Positions 52,938 through 62,029 of a stretch of DNA of 64,000 nt are shown piece by piece; within the stretch, counting starts at the first letter, position 1; each line of letters starts with the position of its first letter. Both the position numbers and the translations under genes were made by a program. The DNA comes from Caulobacter flavus. Lineage in GTDB: Bacteria; Pseudomonadota; Alphaproteobacteria; Caulobacterales; Caulobacteraceae. The stretch covers positions 2,268,001 through 2,332,000 of the forward strand of contig NZ_CP026100.1 of NCBI RefSeq assembly GCF_003722335.1. Reading direction: 5' to 3'. The notes below the pieces were generated by a model that was given only the letters and a program-made list of their open reading frames with translations, was not told the origin of the DNA and did not search any database.

Positions 52938-53666
52938 TTAACCGCGCGTGCGGATCCAGCCGGTCAGCGACAGGCGCGGCCCGGCCGCGTGCGGCGTGAC
53001 GTAGCTGACGGCGTGCTTCTGCGGCACGCGGAAGATGTTCAGGGCGTTGAAGCTTGGCGTGTAGCCCTCGGACACGTGGCCGTCGCCGTCGAGGAACAGC
53101 AGGAGGCCGCCCCAGTCGCCGCGCCACTGCGGCGTCAGGTTCAGGACGTAGGCGTAGAGCCGGTTCTTGCCATCGGCGTGGTCGTCGTGCTCGGTCAGGA
53201 AGTGGCCGGGGCGATAGCGCGTCGCCTGGCAGTCGCAGTATTCGGGGCGGGGATCGCCCGTCAGGTCGCGCACGAAGTCCAGAAAGGCCTCGCCGTTGAG
53301 CAGGTCGTAGGCCGCCTCCAGCAGCCGGCCTTCGCGGCGCCCGGCCTCGACCTCGTCGCTGACCCGGAAATTGTCGAATCGAAAGCCGAAGCCGGCGCGG
53401 GTCTCTTCGGCCACCTGCCGGTCGAGCGCGGCGTCGTCGGCTGCCGACAGGGCGCCCGGACCGTCCAGCGGCAGGTTCCACAGCTTGGTCCCGACGCCGA
53501 CCACGCCGCTCCAGGGCGTGTCGATGGTCAGGGCCGCGTGCAGGCGCGCGGCCGAGTCGGCGGTCAGGATCCCCGGCACGTGCAGCCGGCCGTTGGCGGC
53601 GAAGGCCTCGCGCCAAGCCTTGGGCGTCAGGCCGGGATCCAGGGAGAGGGGGGCTTGCTGGGGCAT
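52938..53666 (-). CDS. 2OG-Fe(II) oxygenase, prolyl-4-hydroxylase-like
   Basis: A 242-residue protein with iron ligands in LTEHDDHADGKNR (HxD) and a distal histidine in VPQKHAVSYVTPHAAGPRLSLTGW, with the arginine for 2-oxoglutarate, as in prolyl 4-hydroxylase-type oxygenases. The GDWGGLLLFLDGDG strand between them is family-like. The substrate may be a peptide or protein, but this is not established. It is the third 2OG-Fe(II) oxygenase in the window (others at 13935 and 37776). The infC terminator separates it from infC. Confidence 0.87.
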   Translation of the reverse strand: MPQQAPLSLDPGLTPKAWREAFAANGRLHVPGILTADSAARLHAALTIDTPWSGVVGVGTKLWNLPLDGPGALSAADDAALDRQVAEETRAGFGFRFDNFRVSDEVEAGRREGRLLEAAYDLLNGEAFLDFVRDLTGDPRPEYCDCQATRYRPGHFLTEHDDHADGKNRLYAYVLNLTPQWRGDWGGLLLFLDGDGHVSEGYTPSFNALNIFRVPQKHAVSYVTPHAAGPRLSLTGWIRTRG

Positions 53667-53684
53667 CGACGGAAACCGGAAACG

Positions 53685-53711
53685 AAAAACGCCCCGGCGA
53701 GGCCGGGGCGT
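53685..53711 (-). terminator. Terminator of infC
   Basis: A perfect 10-bp stem (53689-53698 with 53702-53711) followed on the minus strand by TTTTTCGTTT. It directly follows infC, so infC is not cotranscribed with rpmI-rplT. Confidence 0.9.
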
Positions 53712-53732
53712 CTTCGAAGATAGGGCCTAAGC

Positions 53733-54254
53733 TTAGCGGGGCGCCAGGATCATGATCATCTGGCGGCCTTCCATGCGAGGCTCGTACTCGACCTTGGCGA
53801 CCTCGTCGAAGTCGGCCTTGACCTGCTGCAGCAGCTTCATGCCGAGTTCGGGGTGCGCCATTTCGCGACCGCGGAAGCGCAGGGTGACCTTCACCTTGTC
53901 GCCTTCCTCGAAGAAGCGGAACATCGACTTGGCCTTAACGTCGTAGTCGTGCTTGTCGATGTTCGGGCGGAGCTTGATCTCCTTGAGCTCGACCACCTTC
54001 TGACGCTTGCGGGCCTCGTTCTTCTTCTTCTGCTCCTGGAACTTGAACTTGCCGTAGTCCAGAATCTTGCAGACGGGCGGGTTCGCGTTCGGAACGATTT
54101 CGACCAGGTCCAGCCCAGCTTCCTCGGCCGCCTCCATGGCGGACGCGGTCGGCATCTCGCCCTGCTTCTCGCCGTTCTGGTCGATCAGCAGCACGCGGGG
54201 GACGCGGATTTCATCGTTGATACGCGGTCCATCCTTGACGGGCGGCGCTTGCAT
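53733..54254 (-). CDS. infC: Translation initiation factor IF-3
   Basis: IF-3 binds the 30S subunit and checks start-codon selection. The 173-residue protein has the N-terminal domain ([40 protein letters not shown]) and the C-terminal domain ([52 protein letters not shown]). The ATG at 54254 is used; it has no strong ribosome-binding site and I see no in-frame AUU start of the kind used in enterobacteria. It is followed by its own terminator. Confidence 0.97.
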   Translation of the reverse strand: MQAPPVKDGPRINDEIRVPRVLLIDQNGEKQGEMPTASAMEAAEEAGLDLVEIVPNANPPVCKILDYGKFKFQEQKKKNEARKRQKVVELKEIKLRPNIDKHDYDVKAKSMFRFFEEGDKVKVTLRFRGREMAHPELGMKLLQQVKADFDEVAKVEYEPRMEGRQMIMILAPR

Positions 54255-54518
54255 GGGACGGCGAATAGGGGCGGCTCCGGAATTGTTGTAGAGGATTTCG
54301 CGCGGCGCCCATGGGGGACGTCGCGTTCAGATGATATATGACGCCAGACACGGGCGCTATCAAGCGTCCGGAACGACAAGAGCGTTCCACGCGGCCCAGG
54401 ATCGGCGGCGAAAGGGGCGACAGGGCGGGAACGCGATCGGGACGGGCGGCCGTTTCCCATCCCTCCAGACGACGATTCGACGCCCTTGAACGCCGCCGCC
54501 GCCTCCTCCGTCCCGCCC

Positions 54519-55118
54519 ATGCCCGCCACGCGCCACACGATCGTCGAGGACGTTCACGCGCTGCTGATCGGCACTAGCTTCATCGCCGTGGGCCTGACCC
54601 TTCTGAAGACCGCCGGCCTGGTGACCGGCGGCATCGCCGGGATCGCCCTGATCGTCTCCTATCTCGGCGGCTGGCCGGTGGGGGTGGTGTTCTTCGTCCT
54701 GAACCTGCCGTTCTACGTCTTCGCCCAGCGGGCGCTGGGCTGGACCTTCGCCTTCAAGACCCTGGCGGTGAACGTGGCGCTGACCACACTGACCCTGGCC
54801 CTGCCGCACTGGCTGAAGCTGAAGGGCGTGGACCCGATCTTCGCGGCGGTGTTCGGCGGCACCATCATCGGCATGGGGATCCTGGCGCTGGCCCGTCACC
54901 GCGCCTCGGTCGGCGGCATCGGCGTGCTGGGCCTCTGGCTGCAGGAAAAGCGCGGGATCAGCGCCGGCAAGGTGCAGATGGGCACCGACGTGCTGGTGGT
55001 GGGGGCGGCCTTCATGGTGGTCAGCCTCGACAAGCTGCTGCTGTCGGTCCTGTCGGCGGTGGCGCTCAGCATCGTCATCATCGCCAACCACAAGCCGGGC
55101 CGCTACGCCGGCTACTGA
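54519..55118 (+). CDS. YitT family membrane protein
   Basis: A 199-residue inner-membrane protein with about five hydrophobic helices. It shows the YitT/YczE signature (IGTSFIAVGLTLLKTAGLVTGGIAGIALIVSYLGGW, VFFVLNLPFYVFA, GGTIIGMGILALARHRASVGGIGVLGLWLQE). Family members are of unknown function. The ATG at 54519 is used; a TTG 33 bases upstream is also in frame and neither has a clear ribosome-binding site. It stands between infC and the aldose epimerase-like gene. Confidence 0.83.
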   Translation: MPATRHTIVEDVHALLIGTSFIAVGLTLLKTAGLVTGGIAGIALIVSYLGGWPVGVVFFVLNLPFYVFAQRALGWTFAFKTLAVNVALTTLTLALPHWLKLKGVDPIFAAVFGGTIIGMGILALARHRASVGGIGVLGLWLQEKRGISAGKVQMGTDVLVVGAAFMVVSLDKLLLSVLSAVALSIVIIANHKPGRYAGY

Positions 55119-55200
55119 CGGCCATGTTCATTGCCCCGGTTGGGCCAAGCTGGCATACGACGCGCGACGTAGCGTGCGTTAGCGCTACCAGGAGTTCCGC

Positions 55201-56064
55201 ATGACCCGCCCCGTCCTGGCGACCGCCCGCGCCCGCGTCGAACTGCTGCCCGAAGTGGGCGGTTCGATCGGTCGCTTCGTGTTCGACGGACGCGACGTGC
55301 TGCGCCCGACGCCGGAAGGCGCGACCGACGCCCTGAACGTCGGCTGCTTCCCCCTCGTGCCGTTCTGCAACCGCATTCCCAGCGGCCGCTTCGCCTTCCA
55401 GGGGCGCGAGGTCGTTCTGGCCCCGAACCTCGACGGCCATCCGCACCCGCTGCACGGCCAGGGCTGGCGCGCGGCCTGGACGGTCACGGGCCTGTCCGAC
55501 ACCCGCGCGGTCCTGACCTACGACCATGCGCCGTCCGACTGGCCGTGGGCCTATCGCGCCGAGCAGATCCTGGTGCTTTCCGACCAGGGCCTTCGCGTCG
55601 AGCTGTCGGTGACCAACACCGGAGCCGAAGTGATGCCCGCGGGCCTGGGCCTGCATCCCTATTTCGCCGCCCGCCCCGGCGAGGCCCTGAAGATGGACGT
55701 CGACGGCGTCTGGATGGTCGACGCCGACGTCCTGCCGACCGTCCACCAGCAGGGACCCTGGATGCGCGACTGGACGGTGGGCGCGCCGACCGCGACCGAC
55801 AGCCTGATCGACAACTGCTGGACCGGCTTTGGCGGCAAGGCCGTGCTGTCGGCCCCGGAAGGCTCCTCGACGATCATCGAGGCCTCGGACAACTGCCGCT
55901 GGGCTCACGTCTATTCGCCGCCGGGCGCCGACTTCGTCTGCGTCGAGCCCACCTCCAGCCGTCCCGATCCGTTCGGCCCCGGGTTCGGCGAAGGCCAGAC
56001 CGGGATCGTCGCGCTGGCGCCGGGCGAGAAGGCGTCGGTCTGGATGACCCTGACGATCGCATGA
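55201..56064 (+). CDS. Aldose 1-epimerase-like protein (mutarotase family)
   Basis: A 287-residue beta-sandwich protein of the galactose mutarotase-like superfamily, which interconverts alpha and beta sugar anomers. It has GCFPLVPFCNRIPSGRF, HPHPLHGQGWRAAW (probable catalytic histidine), LGLHPYFAARPGEAL, and the CVEPTSSRPDPF segment with the glutamate. AGGAG precedes the ATG by six bases. Its stop overlaps the next small gene (ATGA), so they are coupled. True sugar specificity is unknown. Confidence 0.9.
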   Translation: MTRPVLATARARVELLPEVGGSIGRFVFDGRDVLRPTPEGATDALNVGCFPLVPFCNRIPSGRFAFQGREVVLAPNLDGHPHPLHGQGWRAAWTVTGLSDTRAVLTYDHAPSDWPWAYRAEQILVLSDQGLRVELSVTNTGAEVMPAGLGLHPYFAARPGEALKMDVDGVWMVDADVLPTVHQQGPWMRDWTVGAPTATDSLIDNCWTGFGGKAVLSAPEGSSTIIEASDNCRWAHVYSPPGADFVCVEPTSSRPDPFGPGFGEGQTGIVALAPGEKASVWMTLTIA

Positions 56065-56480
56065 TCGCCGACCTGCTCGATTTGCGCCGGATCAAGGCGC
56101 GCTGGACCGACACCGGCTTGACTGGCGCCATGTGCGCCCCTTCGCCCGCCCGTCCGCTGGTGATCATCGTCGAGGCCGACGAGGCCCTGCGCGAGGCCCT
56201 GGCCTTCGCCCTGGAGACCGAGGGCTACTGGCCGCGCGCCTTCGCAGAGGTCGCGGAGGTTCCGCTGGCCGAGCTGATCGCCGCCGACTGCCTGGTGCTG
56301 GACGTCGACCTGCTGGCCCTGGCCTCGCTGCGCGGCAAGGGCGTGCGCACCCCGGCCGTGCTTCTGGCCGAAGGACCCGTCGACCTGACCGTCACCGACG
56401 CCCTGTGGGCGGGCGTGGCCCACAAGCCGCTGATCACCGACGCCCTGAGCCTGCAGGTGAAGAAGGCGGTGGGGGCGTAA
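56061..56480 (+). CDS. Diverged single-domain receiver-like protein
   Basis: A 139-residue protein. Residues 32-135 follow the receiver fold: LVIIVEADEALREALAFALETEGY (first strand and helix), CLVLDVDLLALA with Asp81 at the phosphoacceptor place, TPAVLLAEGP, and AGVAHKPL with Lys122. The conserved Thr of strand 4 is Ala and the acidic pair is Glu-Ala-Asp, so phosphorylation may be weak. The start may be 56061 (coupled to the epimerase) or the ATG at 56130 (MCAPSPARP). It converges on fixJ, and could be a FixT-type modulator, but that is only a guess from place and fold. Confidence 0.7.
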   Translation: MIADLLDLRRIKARWTDTGLTGAMCAPSPARPLVIIVEADEALREALAFALETEGYWPRAFAEVAEVPLAELIAADCLVLDVDLLALASLRGKGVRTPAVLLAEGPVDLTVTDALWAGVAHKPLITDALSLQVKKAVGA

Positions 56481-56484
56481 CCTC

Positions 56485-56510
56485 GACCCTCCCCGGAAGG
56501 GGGAGGGGTC
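56485..56510. repeat. Short R-module repeat fragment (copy F)
   Basis: CCCTCCCCGGAAGGGGGAGGGG forms a hairpin between the converging receiver-like gene and fixJ and probably terminates both. It resembles the palindromic core of the composite repeat. Confidence 0.6.
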
Positions 56511-56511
56511 T

Positions 56512-57114
56512 TCAGTTCCGTACCGACAGCGTCATCCGCACCAGGGCCGCCAGATTGTCGGCGTGCATCTTGCTCATCAGCTTGGCGCGATAGATCTCGA
56601 CCGTGCGCGGGCTGATGCCCAGGTCGCGGGCGATGATCTTGTTGGGATGGCCGGCGACCACGCCGTCCAGCACCTGGCGCTCGCGCTCGGACAGGGTCTC
56701 CATCCGCGCCAGCACCTGGGCCTGATCGTTGCTGACCGCGGGCTGGGGCGCGGCGGCCAGGGCGCGTTCGAGGGCGGCCAGGATCCGGGCCTCGGAGAAC
56801 GGCTTCTCGATGAAGTCGACCACGCCGTCGCGCATGGCCTCGACGGCCATCGGGATGTCGCCGTGGCCGGTGATCATCACCACGGGCAGGGACGAGCCCT
56901 CGGCCTTCAGGCGGCGGACCAGTTCCTGGCCGGTCATACCGGGCATGCGCACGTCGGTGATCACGCAGCCGGGCTCGATCTCAGACAGTTCGGACAGGAA
57001 GGCCAGGGCGCTGGCGTAGGTGCGCACGCGGAAGTCAGCCGTCTCCAGCAGGAAGGCCAGCGAGTCGCGGGCGTCTGCATCGTCGTCGACCACGTGCACA
57101 ACGGCGTCGCTCAT
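56512..57114 (-). CDS. fixJ: Oxygen-responsive response regulator FixJ
   Basis: FixJ is phosphorylated by FixL when oxygen is low and activates fixK-type genes. The 200-residue protein has a receiver domain with Asp54 (ITDVRMPGM), Thr in VVMITGHGDIPMAVEAMRDGVVDFIEKPF, and the Lys of EKPF, then a LuxR/FixJ-type helix-turn-helix (LSERERQVLDGVVAGHPNKIIARDLGISPRTVEIYRAKLMSKM). Its ATG shares a base with the fixL stop (TGATG), so the two are coupled. It is the last gene of cydD-cydC-fixL-fixJ. Confidence 0.96.
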   Translation of the reverse strand: MSDAVVHVVDDDADARDSLAFLLETADFRVRTYASALAFLSELSEIEPGCVITDVRMPGMTGQELVRRLKAEGSSLPVVMITGHGDIPMAVEAMRDGVVDFIEKPFSEARILAALERALAAAPQPAVSNDQAQVLARMETLSERERQVLDGVVAGHPNKIIARDLGISPRTVEIYRAKLMSKMHADNLAALVRMTLSVRN

Positions 57115-58613
57115 CAAATCGTCTCCTGGTCGGCTTCAGGCGTGCGGGGTTTGGCCCGGGCTGGGGCGGGGCCGGGCGGCAGGGTGAAGCGGAACACCGT
57201 CCCGCCGCCGGGATTGGCGTCGGCCCAGATGCGGCCGCCGTGCGCTTCGATGATCGAGCGCGAGATCGACAGGCCCACGCCCATGCCCTCGGCCTTGGTG
57301 GTCATGAACGGCTGGAACAGCCGCTCGCGGAACTCGTCGTCGACCCCGGCGCCGGTGTCGGCCACCGACACCTCGACCGTCCCGTCCTCCAGCCGGCGGC
57401 TGGCGACCGTCAGGCGTCGCACGGCCCGGCCGTCCATGGCCTCGACGGCGTTGCGGATCAGGTTGACCAGAACCTGCTGGATCTGCACCCGGTCGGCGAA
57501 CACCGCGTCGCAGGCGCCGTCCAGGGCGACGCGGACCTCGGCCTGGCCTTCGCGCACGCCGATCAGGGCCAGGGCGCTGGCGTCGTCGACCAGTTCCGAC
57601 AGGCTCTCGACGTCGCGCTCGGTGGCGCCGCGCCGCACGAACTCGCGCATGCGGTGGATGACGTCGCCAGCGCGCAGCGCCTGGTCCGACGCGCGGTCGA
57701 TGGCGTCGCGCACCTTGGCCTGGTCCTCGGGGCGGCCACGATCCATCAGCCGGCGCGAGCCGGTCAGCAGGTTGGCGATGGCCGACAGCGGCTGGTTCAG
57801 CTCGTGGGCCAGTGTGGTGGCCATCTCGCCCATGGCGGTCAGGCGCGAGACGTGGACCAGCTCGCCCTGCAGCTCCTGCAGGCGGGCCTGGGTGGCGTGG
57901 CGCTCGGTCAGGTCGCGGATGAAGCCGGTATAGGCGCGGATGGGGCCCTTGGTCTCGCCCACCGCCAGCTCCATGGGGAAGGTCGTGCCGTCGCGGCGCA
58001 GGCCGGTGACGACCCGGCCGATGCCGATCACGCGCTTCTCGCCGGTCGTCGCGTAGCGCTCGAGATAGTCGTCGTGGGCGCTCTGGTGCGGCTCGGGCAT
58101 CAGCATGCTGACGTTCCTGCCGACGACCTCGGCGGCGCGCCATCCGAACAGGCGCTCGGCCGCGGGGCTGAACGAGGTCATGATTCCGCGCGGATCGATG
58201 ACGACCACGGCGTCGGGCACGGTGTCGAGGATCGAGCGCAGGTGGCTGGTCATGGCCACGGTGCGGTGACGGGCGGCGTGGAACCAGCCGCCGCCGATCG
58301 ACATGCCCACCCCGATCATCAGGAACACGATGCTGGAGACCGCCGTCGCCTGGTCGGGGTGCGGCGAGAAGGTCAGGAACCAGACGATGGCCGAGGCCAG
58401 CACCGTCGAGATCAGGCCGGGCACCAGTCCGCCGAGGGCGGCGCTGACCAGCACCGAGGGCACGAACAGCAGGAAGGCCGCCGGCGCGGCGTAGCGGCTG
58501 GGCAGGGCGAAGTAGAGCAGGGCGCAGGCGGCGATCATCGTCGCCGAGGCCAGGAACACGCCGGGGCGCAGCTCGCTGTACAGCGGGCCGGGAGCACGCG
58601 GGGGAGCGGCCAT
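57114..58613 (-). CDS. fixL: Heme-PAS oxygen sensor histidine kinase FixL
   Basis: A 499-residue membrane kinase. There are about four N-terminal helices (residues 20-110), then a heme-binding PAS domain with His180 in [10 protein letters not shown] (proximal heme ligand) and Arg200 20 residues later, the same spacing as His200-Arg220 in Bradyrhizobium FixL. The kinase domain has His270 in [29 protein letters not shown] and [17 protein letters not shown]. Oxygen bound to heme inhibits the kinase. It starts five bases after the cydC stop and overlaps fixJ, so it appears to be cotranscribed with the bd-oxidase exporter. Confidence 0.96.
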   Translation of the reverse strand: MAAPPRAPGPLYSELRPGVFLASATMIAACALLYFALPSRYAAPAAFLLFVPSVLVSAALGGLVPGLISTVLASAIVWFLTFSPHPDQATAVSSIVFLMIGVGMSIGGGWFHAARHRTVAMTSHLRSILDTVPDAVVVIDPRGIMTSFSPAAERLFGWRAAEVVGRNVSMLMPEPHQSAHDDYLERYATTGEKRVIGIGRVVTGLRRDGTTFPMELAVGETKGPIRAYTGFIRDLTERHATQARLQELQGELVHVSRLTAMGEMATTLAHELNQPLSAIANLLTGSRRLMDRGRPEDQAKVRDAIDRASDQALRAGDVIHRMREFVRRGATERDVESLSELVDDASALALIGVREGQAEVRVALDGACDAVFADRVQIQQVLVNLIRNAVEAMDGRAVRRLTVASRRLEDGTVEVSVADTGAGVDDEFRERLFQPFMTTKAEGMGVGLSISRSIIEAHGGRIWADANPGGGTVFRFTLPPGPAPARAKPRTPEADQETI

Positions 58614-58618
58614 GGGCC

Positions 58619-60265
58619 TCAAGGCTTCGCCGGTTCGATCATGGGGCGGCTTATAGCCGACCCGGCGGGCCGCGACACCGTCTCGACCGACATCGACCGT
58701 TCGCACAGCGCCAGCGGCGCCCGGCGGTGGCTGACAAGCACCAGGCCCTGCCCGGTTTCGCGCAGGCGGGCGTCCAGCCGCGCGACGACCAGCGCCTCGG
58801 TCGCCGCATCGAGGCCCTCGGTCGGCTCGTCCAGCAGCAGCCAGGGGGCGTCGCGCAGCAGGGCGCGGGCCAGGGACAGGCGCCGGCGCTCGCCGCCCGA
58901 CAGCCGCTCGCCGGCCTCGCCCAGCCAGGTGTCGAGCCCCTGGGGCAGGGCGCGGACCCGGTCGGCCAGGGCCGCGTCGTCGAGGGCGGCCCACAAAGCT
59001 TCGTCCGTGGCGGCGGGCGCGGCCAGCTTCAGGTTCTCGCGCACCGTGCCGGCCAGCAGGGCGGCGTCCTGCGGCGCGTAGGCGAAAGCGGGGCGAAGAG
59101 CGGCGGGCGACAGGTTCGCGCCGTCCTCGCCGTCCAGCGCGAAGGCGCCGGCCGGTGCGGAGCGCAGGCCGAGCAGTTGTTCCAGCCGGGTGGTCTTGCC
59201 GCTGCCGGTGGGGCCGGTCAGGGCCAGGCGCGAACCGGGGGGCAGGTCCAGGTCTTGCAGGCGCAGGGCGGGGCGGACGGCCTTGGCCGAAGCGGTGTCG
59301 GAGGGCGCGTGGCGCAGCAGGGCGTCCAGTCGCTGGCCGGCCGCCTCGGCCGCGCCGTCCTGCTCGAAGGCGCGGGCGATCGGGGCGGCGGCTTCGATGG
59401 CCATGACGGCGGCCAGGGCGGCGAGGGCCGCCAGCGGCGCCGAGGCCGGGGCGGCCAGGGCCAGCACGACGGCGACGGCCAGGCCGGTCAGCGCGCCTTC
59501 CGACAGGCCCAGGATCCCCTGCGCCCGTGCGGCGCGGACTTTCAGGGCGTCCAGGCGGTCGCCGAGCGCGGCGATGCGGTCGAGGGCGGGTCCTTGCGCG
59601 CCGTAGACCTTCAGCTCCGGCGCGGCGGCGGCGAAGGCGGCCAGGGCCTCCTTCAGCTCGCCCGCGGCCGCCTGGATCGCCGCCCCGGCTGGCGCGCTGA
59701 GCCGGCGGGTCAGGGCGCGGGCGAGGACAAGGTGCACGGCGATGGCGGTCAGGATGGCGAGCGCCGGCCAGACGCCCGCCAGGGCCGCCAGGGCGATGGC
59801 CATGCCCACGCCGGCGCCGGCGCCCCAGGGCGCGGACAGGCGCACGAAGCGGGTCTCGACCGCGTCGACGTCCTGCACCAGGCGGGCGGCGGCCTCGCCG
59901 CGCGAGACGGCCAGGGCCTCGCGCGGCGGCGCGGCGGCCAGGGCGGCGAACAGGCGCGGGCGGATGGCGGCCAGGGCGTCCAGCGCCGCCGCATGGCCCT
60001 GCAGCCGCTCGCCGTAGCGGGCCACGGTGCGCAGTATGGCCAGCAGGCGGATCGTGGCGCTGGGCAGCAGCACGTTGAACGCCTGGGCGGTCGCCAGGCC
60101 CGCGGCCCCGGCCAGGGCCGCGCCGGTGATGAACCAGCCCGACAGGCCCAGCAGCGCGGTCGAGGCGGCTCCGACCACGGCGGCGGCCACGGCGGCGATG
60201 ATCAGCGGACCGGCCTGGCGGCGGCGCTGCTCGGCGACGAGCTTGGAAAGCGGGCTCTTGCTCAC
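58619..60265 (-). CDS. cydC: ABC transporter subunit CydC (bd-oxidase assembly)
   Basis: One half of the CydDC heterodimer, which exports cysteine and glutathione to the periplasm and is needed to assemble cytochrome bd. The 548-residue fused ABC protein has six helices in its first 300 residues ([27 protein letters not shown]), then the Walker [11 protein letters not shown], signature [16 protein letters not shown], Walker [13 protein letters not shown], and H-loop LVSHRRAP. Its ATG overlaps the cydD stop. The GERL motif and the WF.TGAALAG segment support C rather than D. Confidence 0.93.
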   Translation of the reverse strand: MSKSPLSKLVAEQRRRQAGPLIIAAVAAAVVGAASTALLGLSGWFITGAALAGAAGLATAQAFNVLLPSATIRLLAILRTVARYGERLQGHAAALDALAAIRPRLFAALAAAPPREALAVSRGEAAARLVQDVDAVETRFVRLSAPWGAGAGVGMAIALAALAGVWPALAILTAIAVHLVLARALTRRLSAPAGAAIQAAAGELKEALAAFAAAAPELKVYGAQGPALDRIAALGDRLDALKVRAARAQGILGLSEGALTGLAVAVVLALAAPASAPLAALAALAAVMAIEAAAPIARAFEQDGAAEAAGQRLDALLRHAPSDTASAKAVRPALRLQDLDLPPGSRLALTGPTGSGKTTRLEQLLGLRSAPAGAFALDGEDGANLSPAALRPAFAYAPQDAALLAGTVRENLKLAAPAATDEALWAALDDAALADRVRALPQGLDTWLGEAGERLSGGERRRLSLARALLRDAPWLLLDEPTEGLDAATEALVVARLDARLRETGQGLVLVSHRRAPLALCERSMSVETVSRPAGSAISRPMIEPAKP

Positions 60266-61905
60266 AGGCGCACCACCTTGTCGGCGACGGCCGCCAGGGC
60301 CTCGGAATGGGTGGCGATCAGCGTGGTGCGGCCGGCGGCGGCGTGACGGATCGCGGCGATCATCGCCGCCTCGGCCTGGGCGTCGAGGTCGGCCGTCGGC
60401 TCGTCCAGCAACAGGATAGGGGCGGGTTTCAGCAGGGCGCGGGCGATGCCGAGGCGCCGGCGCTCACCGCCCGACAGGCCGCCGCCGCGCTCGTCCACGG
60501 GCGCGTCGAGACCGCCGCGGCGATCGAGCAGGTCGGAAAGGCCGGCGCGCCGGGCGGCGGCTTCCAACTCGTCCCGCGAGGCGTCGGGGCGCGCCAGGGC
60601 GAGGTTGTCGGCCAGCGTGCCGGCCAGCAGCAGCGGCGACTGCCCAGCCCAGGCCAGGTCGGCGGCGAAGGATCCGGCGGCCGACAGGCGCGTCTCGCCT
60701 GCCCGCACTTCGCCGGCGGTCAGCGGGGCCAGGCCGGTCAGCAGGTTCAGCAGGGTGGTCTTGCCGCAACCGCTGGGGCCGAGCAGGGCGGTGATCTTTC
60801 CGGCCGGGGCGACCAGATCCAAGCCGTCGAACACCGCCGCCTCGCCGCCGGGATAGGCGACGGTCACGCCCTCGAAACGGATTTCGGGCGCGGAGGCCAA
60901 CTCCAGCGGCGCGGCGGCCGGGGCGAGGACGGGCAGGCGGGCCAGGGTCAGGGCGGCCGACTCGGCGGCCTGGCGGTCGTGATAGGCGGCCGCCAGCCTG
61001 CGCATCGGGGCGTAGACTTCCGGCGCCAGGGCCAGGGCGAAGAAGGCCCGCTTGAGGTCCAGCGTCTCGGGAACGGGGAAGGGCAGCAGGCGCAGCAGGT
61101 TGAAGCCGCAGTAGACCGCCGCCAGGGCCACCGACAGGGCGGCGAAGAACTCCAGCGCCGCCGACGAGAAGAACGCCACGCGCAGCACCGCCTGGGTGCG
61201 CCTGGACAGGTCGTGGGCGGCCTGGCCCAGGCCGGCCGTCACCCGGTTTTCGGCCTGGAAGGCCAGCACCACCGGCAGGGCCCGCACCCGGTCGAGGAAC
61301 AGGGTCGACAGGCGCTCCAGGGCCAGGAACTGCCGGCGCGAGGCGTCGGCGGCCGCCATGCCGGCCAGGGCCATGGCGGCGATGAACGGCAGCAGGGTGA
61401 AGAGCTGGATACCGGCGCAGACCGGGCTGGCGACGGCGGTCAGGCCGATCAGCAGCAGCGGCGCCACGGCCGAGGCGGTGCGGGCGGGCGCAAAGCGCGA
61501 GAAGTGGCCGTCCAGCGCCTCGACGCCGTCCATCACGGCCGTGACGGCGGCCCCGCCGCGCGGCGCGCCGGGCGCCAGCAGCGAAGCGGCGGCCTCACGC
61601 CGGGCATGGGCCTTGGCCCGCGCGGCCGCCTCGGCGCCGGCGCGCGCGGCCCTGGCCGCCAGGAAGCCGCGCGCCAGGGCCGAGACCAGGGCCAGCGCCA
61701 GGAAGGGCAGGGCCTCCGCCAGGCTGCGGGTCAGGGCGTCGATCCCGAAGGCCAAGCCGGCGGCGAAGCCGGCCGCGCCGACAACGTCGGCCAGCCGCCA
61801 GGCCGTCGCGGCCCGTCCGAAGGCGGCGGTCGTCCTGTTCAAGCTTCGCAGCCATGGGCGCGCGAGCGTGAGAATCTCGGTCTCGACGGGGGTGCGAGCG
61901 GTCAT
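60262..61905 (-). CDS. cydD: ABC transporter subunit CydD (bd-oxidase assembly)
   Basis: The other half of the CydDC exporter, 547 residues. The membrane region has [29 protein letters not shown] and [27 protein letters not shown], with the nucleotide-binding domain Walker [13 protein letters not shown], signature [17 protein letters not shown], Walker [12 protein letters not shown] and H-loop. It is the first gene of cydD-cydC-fixL-fixJ, divergent from cydA. A perfect FNR/FixK box lies between the two start codons. Confidence 0.94.
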   Translation of the reverse strand: MTARTPVETEILTLARPWLRSLNRTTAAFGRAATAWRLADVVGAAGFAAGLAFGIDALTRSLAEALPFLALALVSALARGFLAARAARAGAEAAARAKAHARREAAASLLAPGAPRGGAAVTAVMDGVEALDGHFSRFAPARTASAVAPLLLIGLTAVASPVCAGIQLFTLLPFIAAMALAGMAAADASRRQFLALERLSTLFLDRVRALPVVLAFQAENRVTAGLGQAAHDLSRRTQAVLRVAFFSSAALEFFAALSVALAAVYCGFNLLRLLPFPVPETLDLKRAFFALALAPEVYAPMRRLAAAYHDRQAAESAALTLARLPVLAPAAAPLELASAPEIRFEGVTVAYPGGEAAVFDGLDLVAPAGKITALLGPSGCGKTTLLNLLTGLAPLTAGEVRAGETRLSAAGSFAADLAWAGQSPLLLAGTLADNLALARPDASRDELEAAARRAGLSDLLDRRGGLDAPVDERGGGLSGGERRRLGIARALLKPAPILLLDEPTADLDAQAEAAMIAAIRHAAAGRTTLIATHSEALAAVADKVVRL

Positions 61906-61938
61906 GGACAGGCTTTAGCGCTCCATCGTTCAAAGGCC

Positions 61939-61952
61939 TTGATCCGTATCAA
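61939..61952. promoter_or_regulatory. FNR/FixK-family box in the cydD-cydA intergenic region
   Basis: TTGAT-CCGT-ATCAA is a perfect match to the FNR/FixK consensus TTGAT-N4-ATCAA. Its centre (61945.5) would put the cydA start near 61987 at the class II distance of about -41.5, with CCTAAG as -10. For cydD that distance falls at the start codon, so its role there is less clear. Confidence 0.9.
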
Positions 61953-62029
61953 AGACCCCTATCGGAAACACGCCTAAGGCGAGATGCTCGTCCGGCGCGA
62001 CCGATCGCCGTCCGACCCCGGAGCTACGC

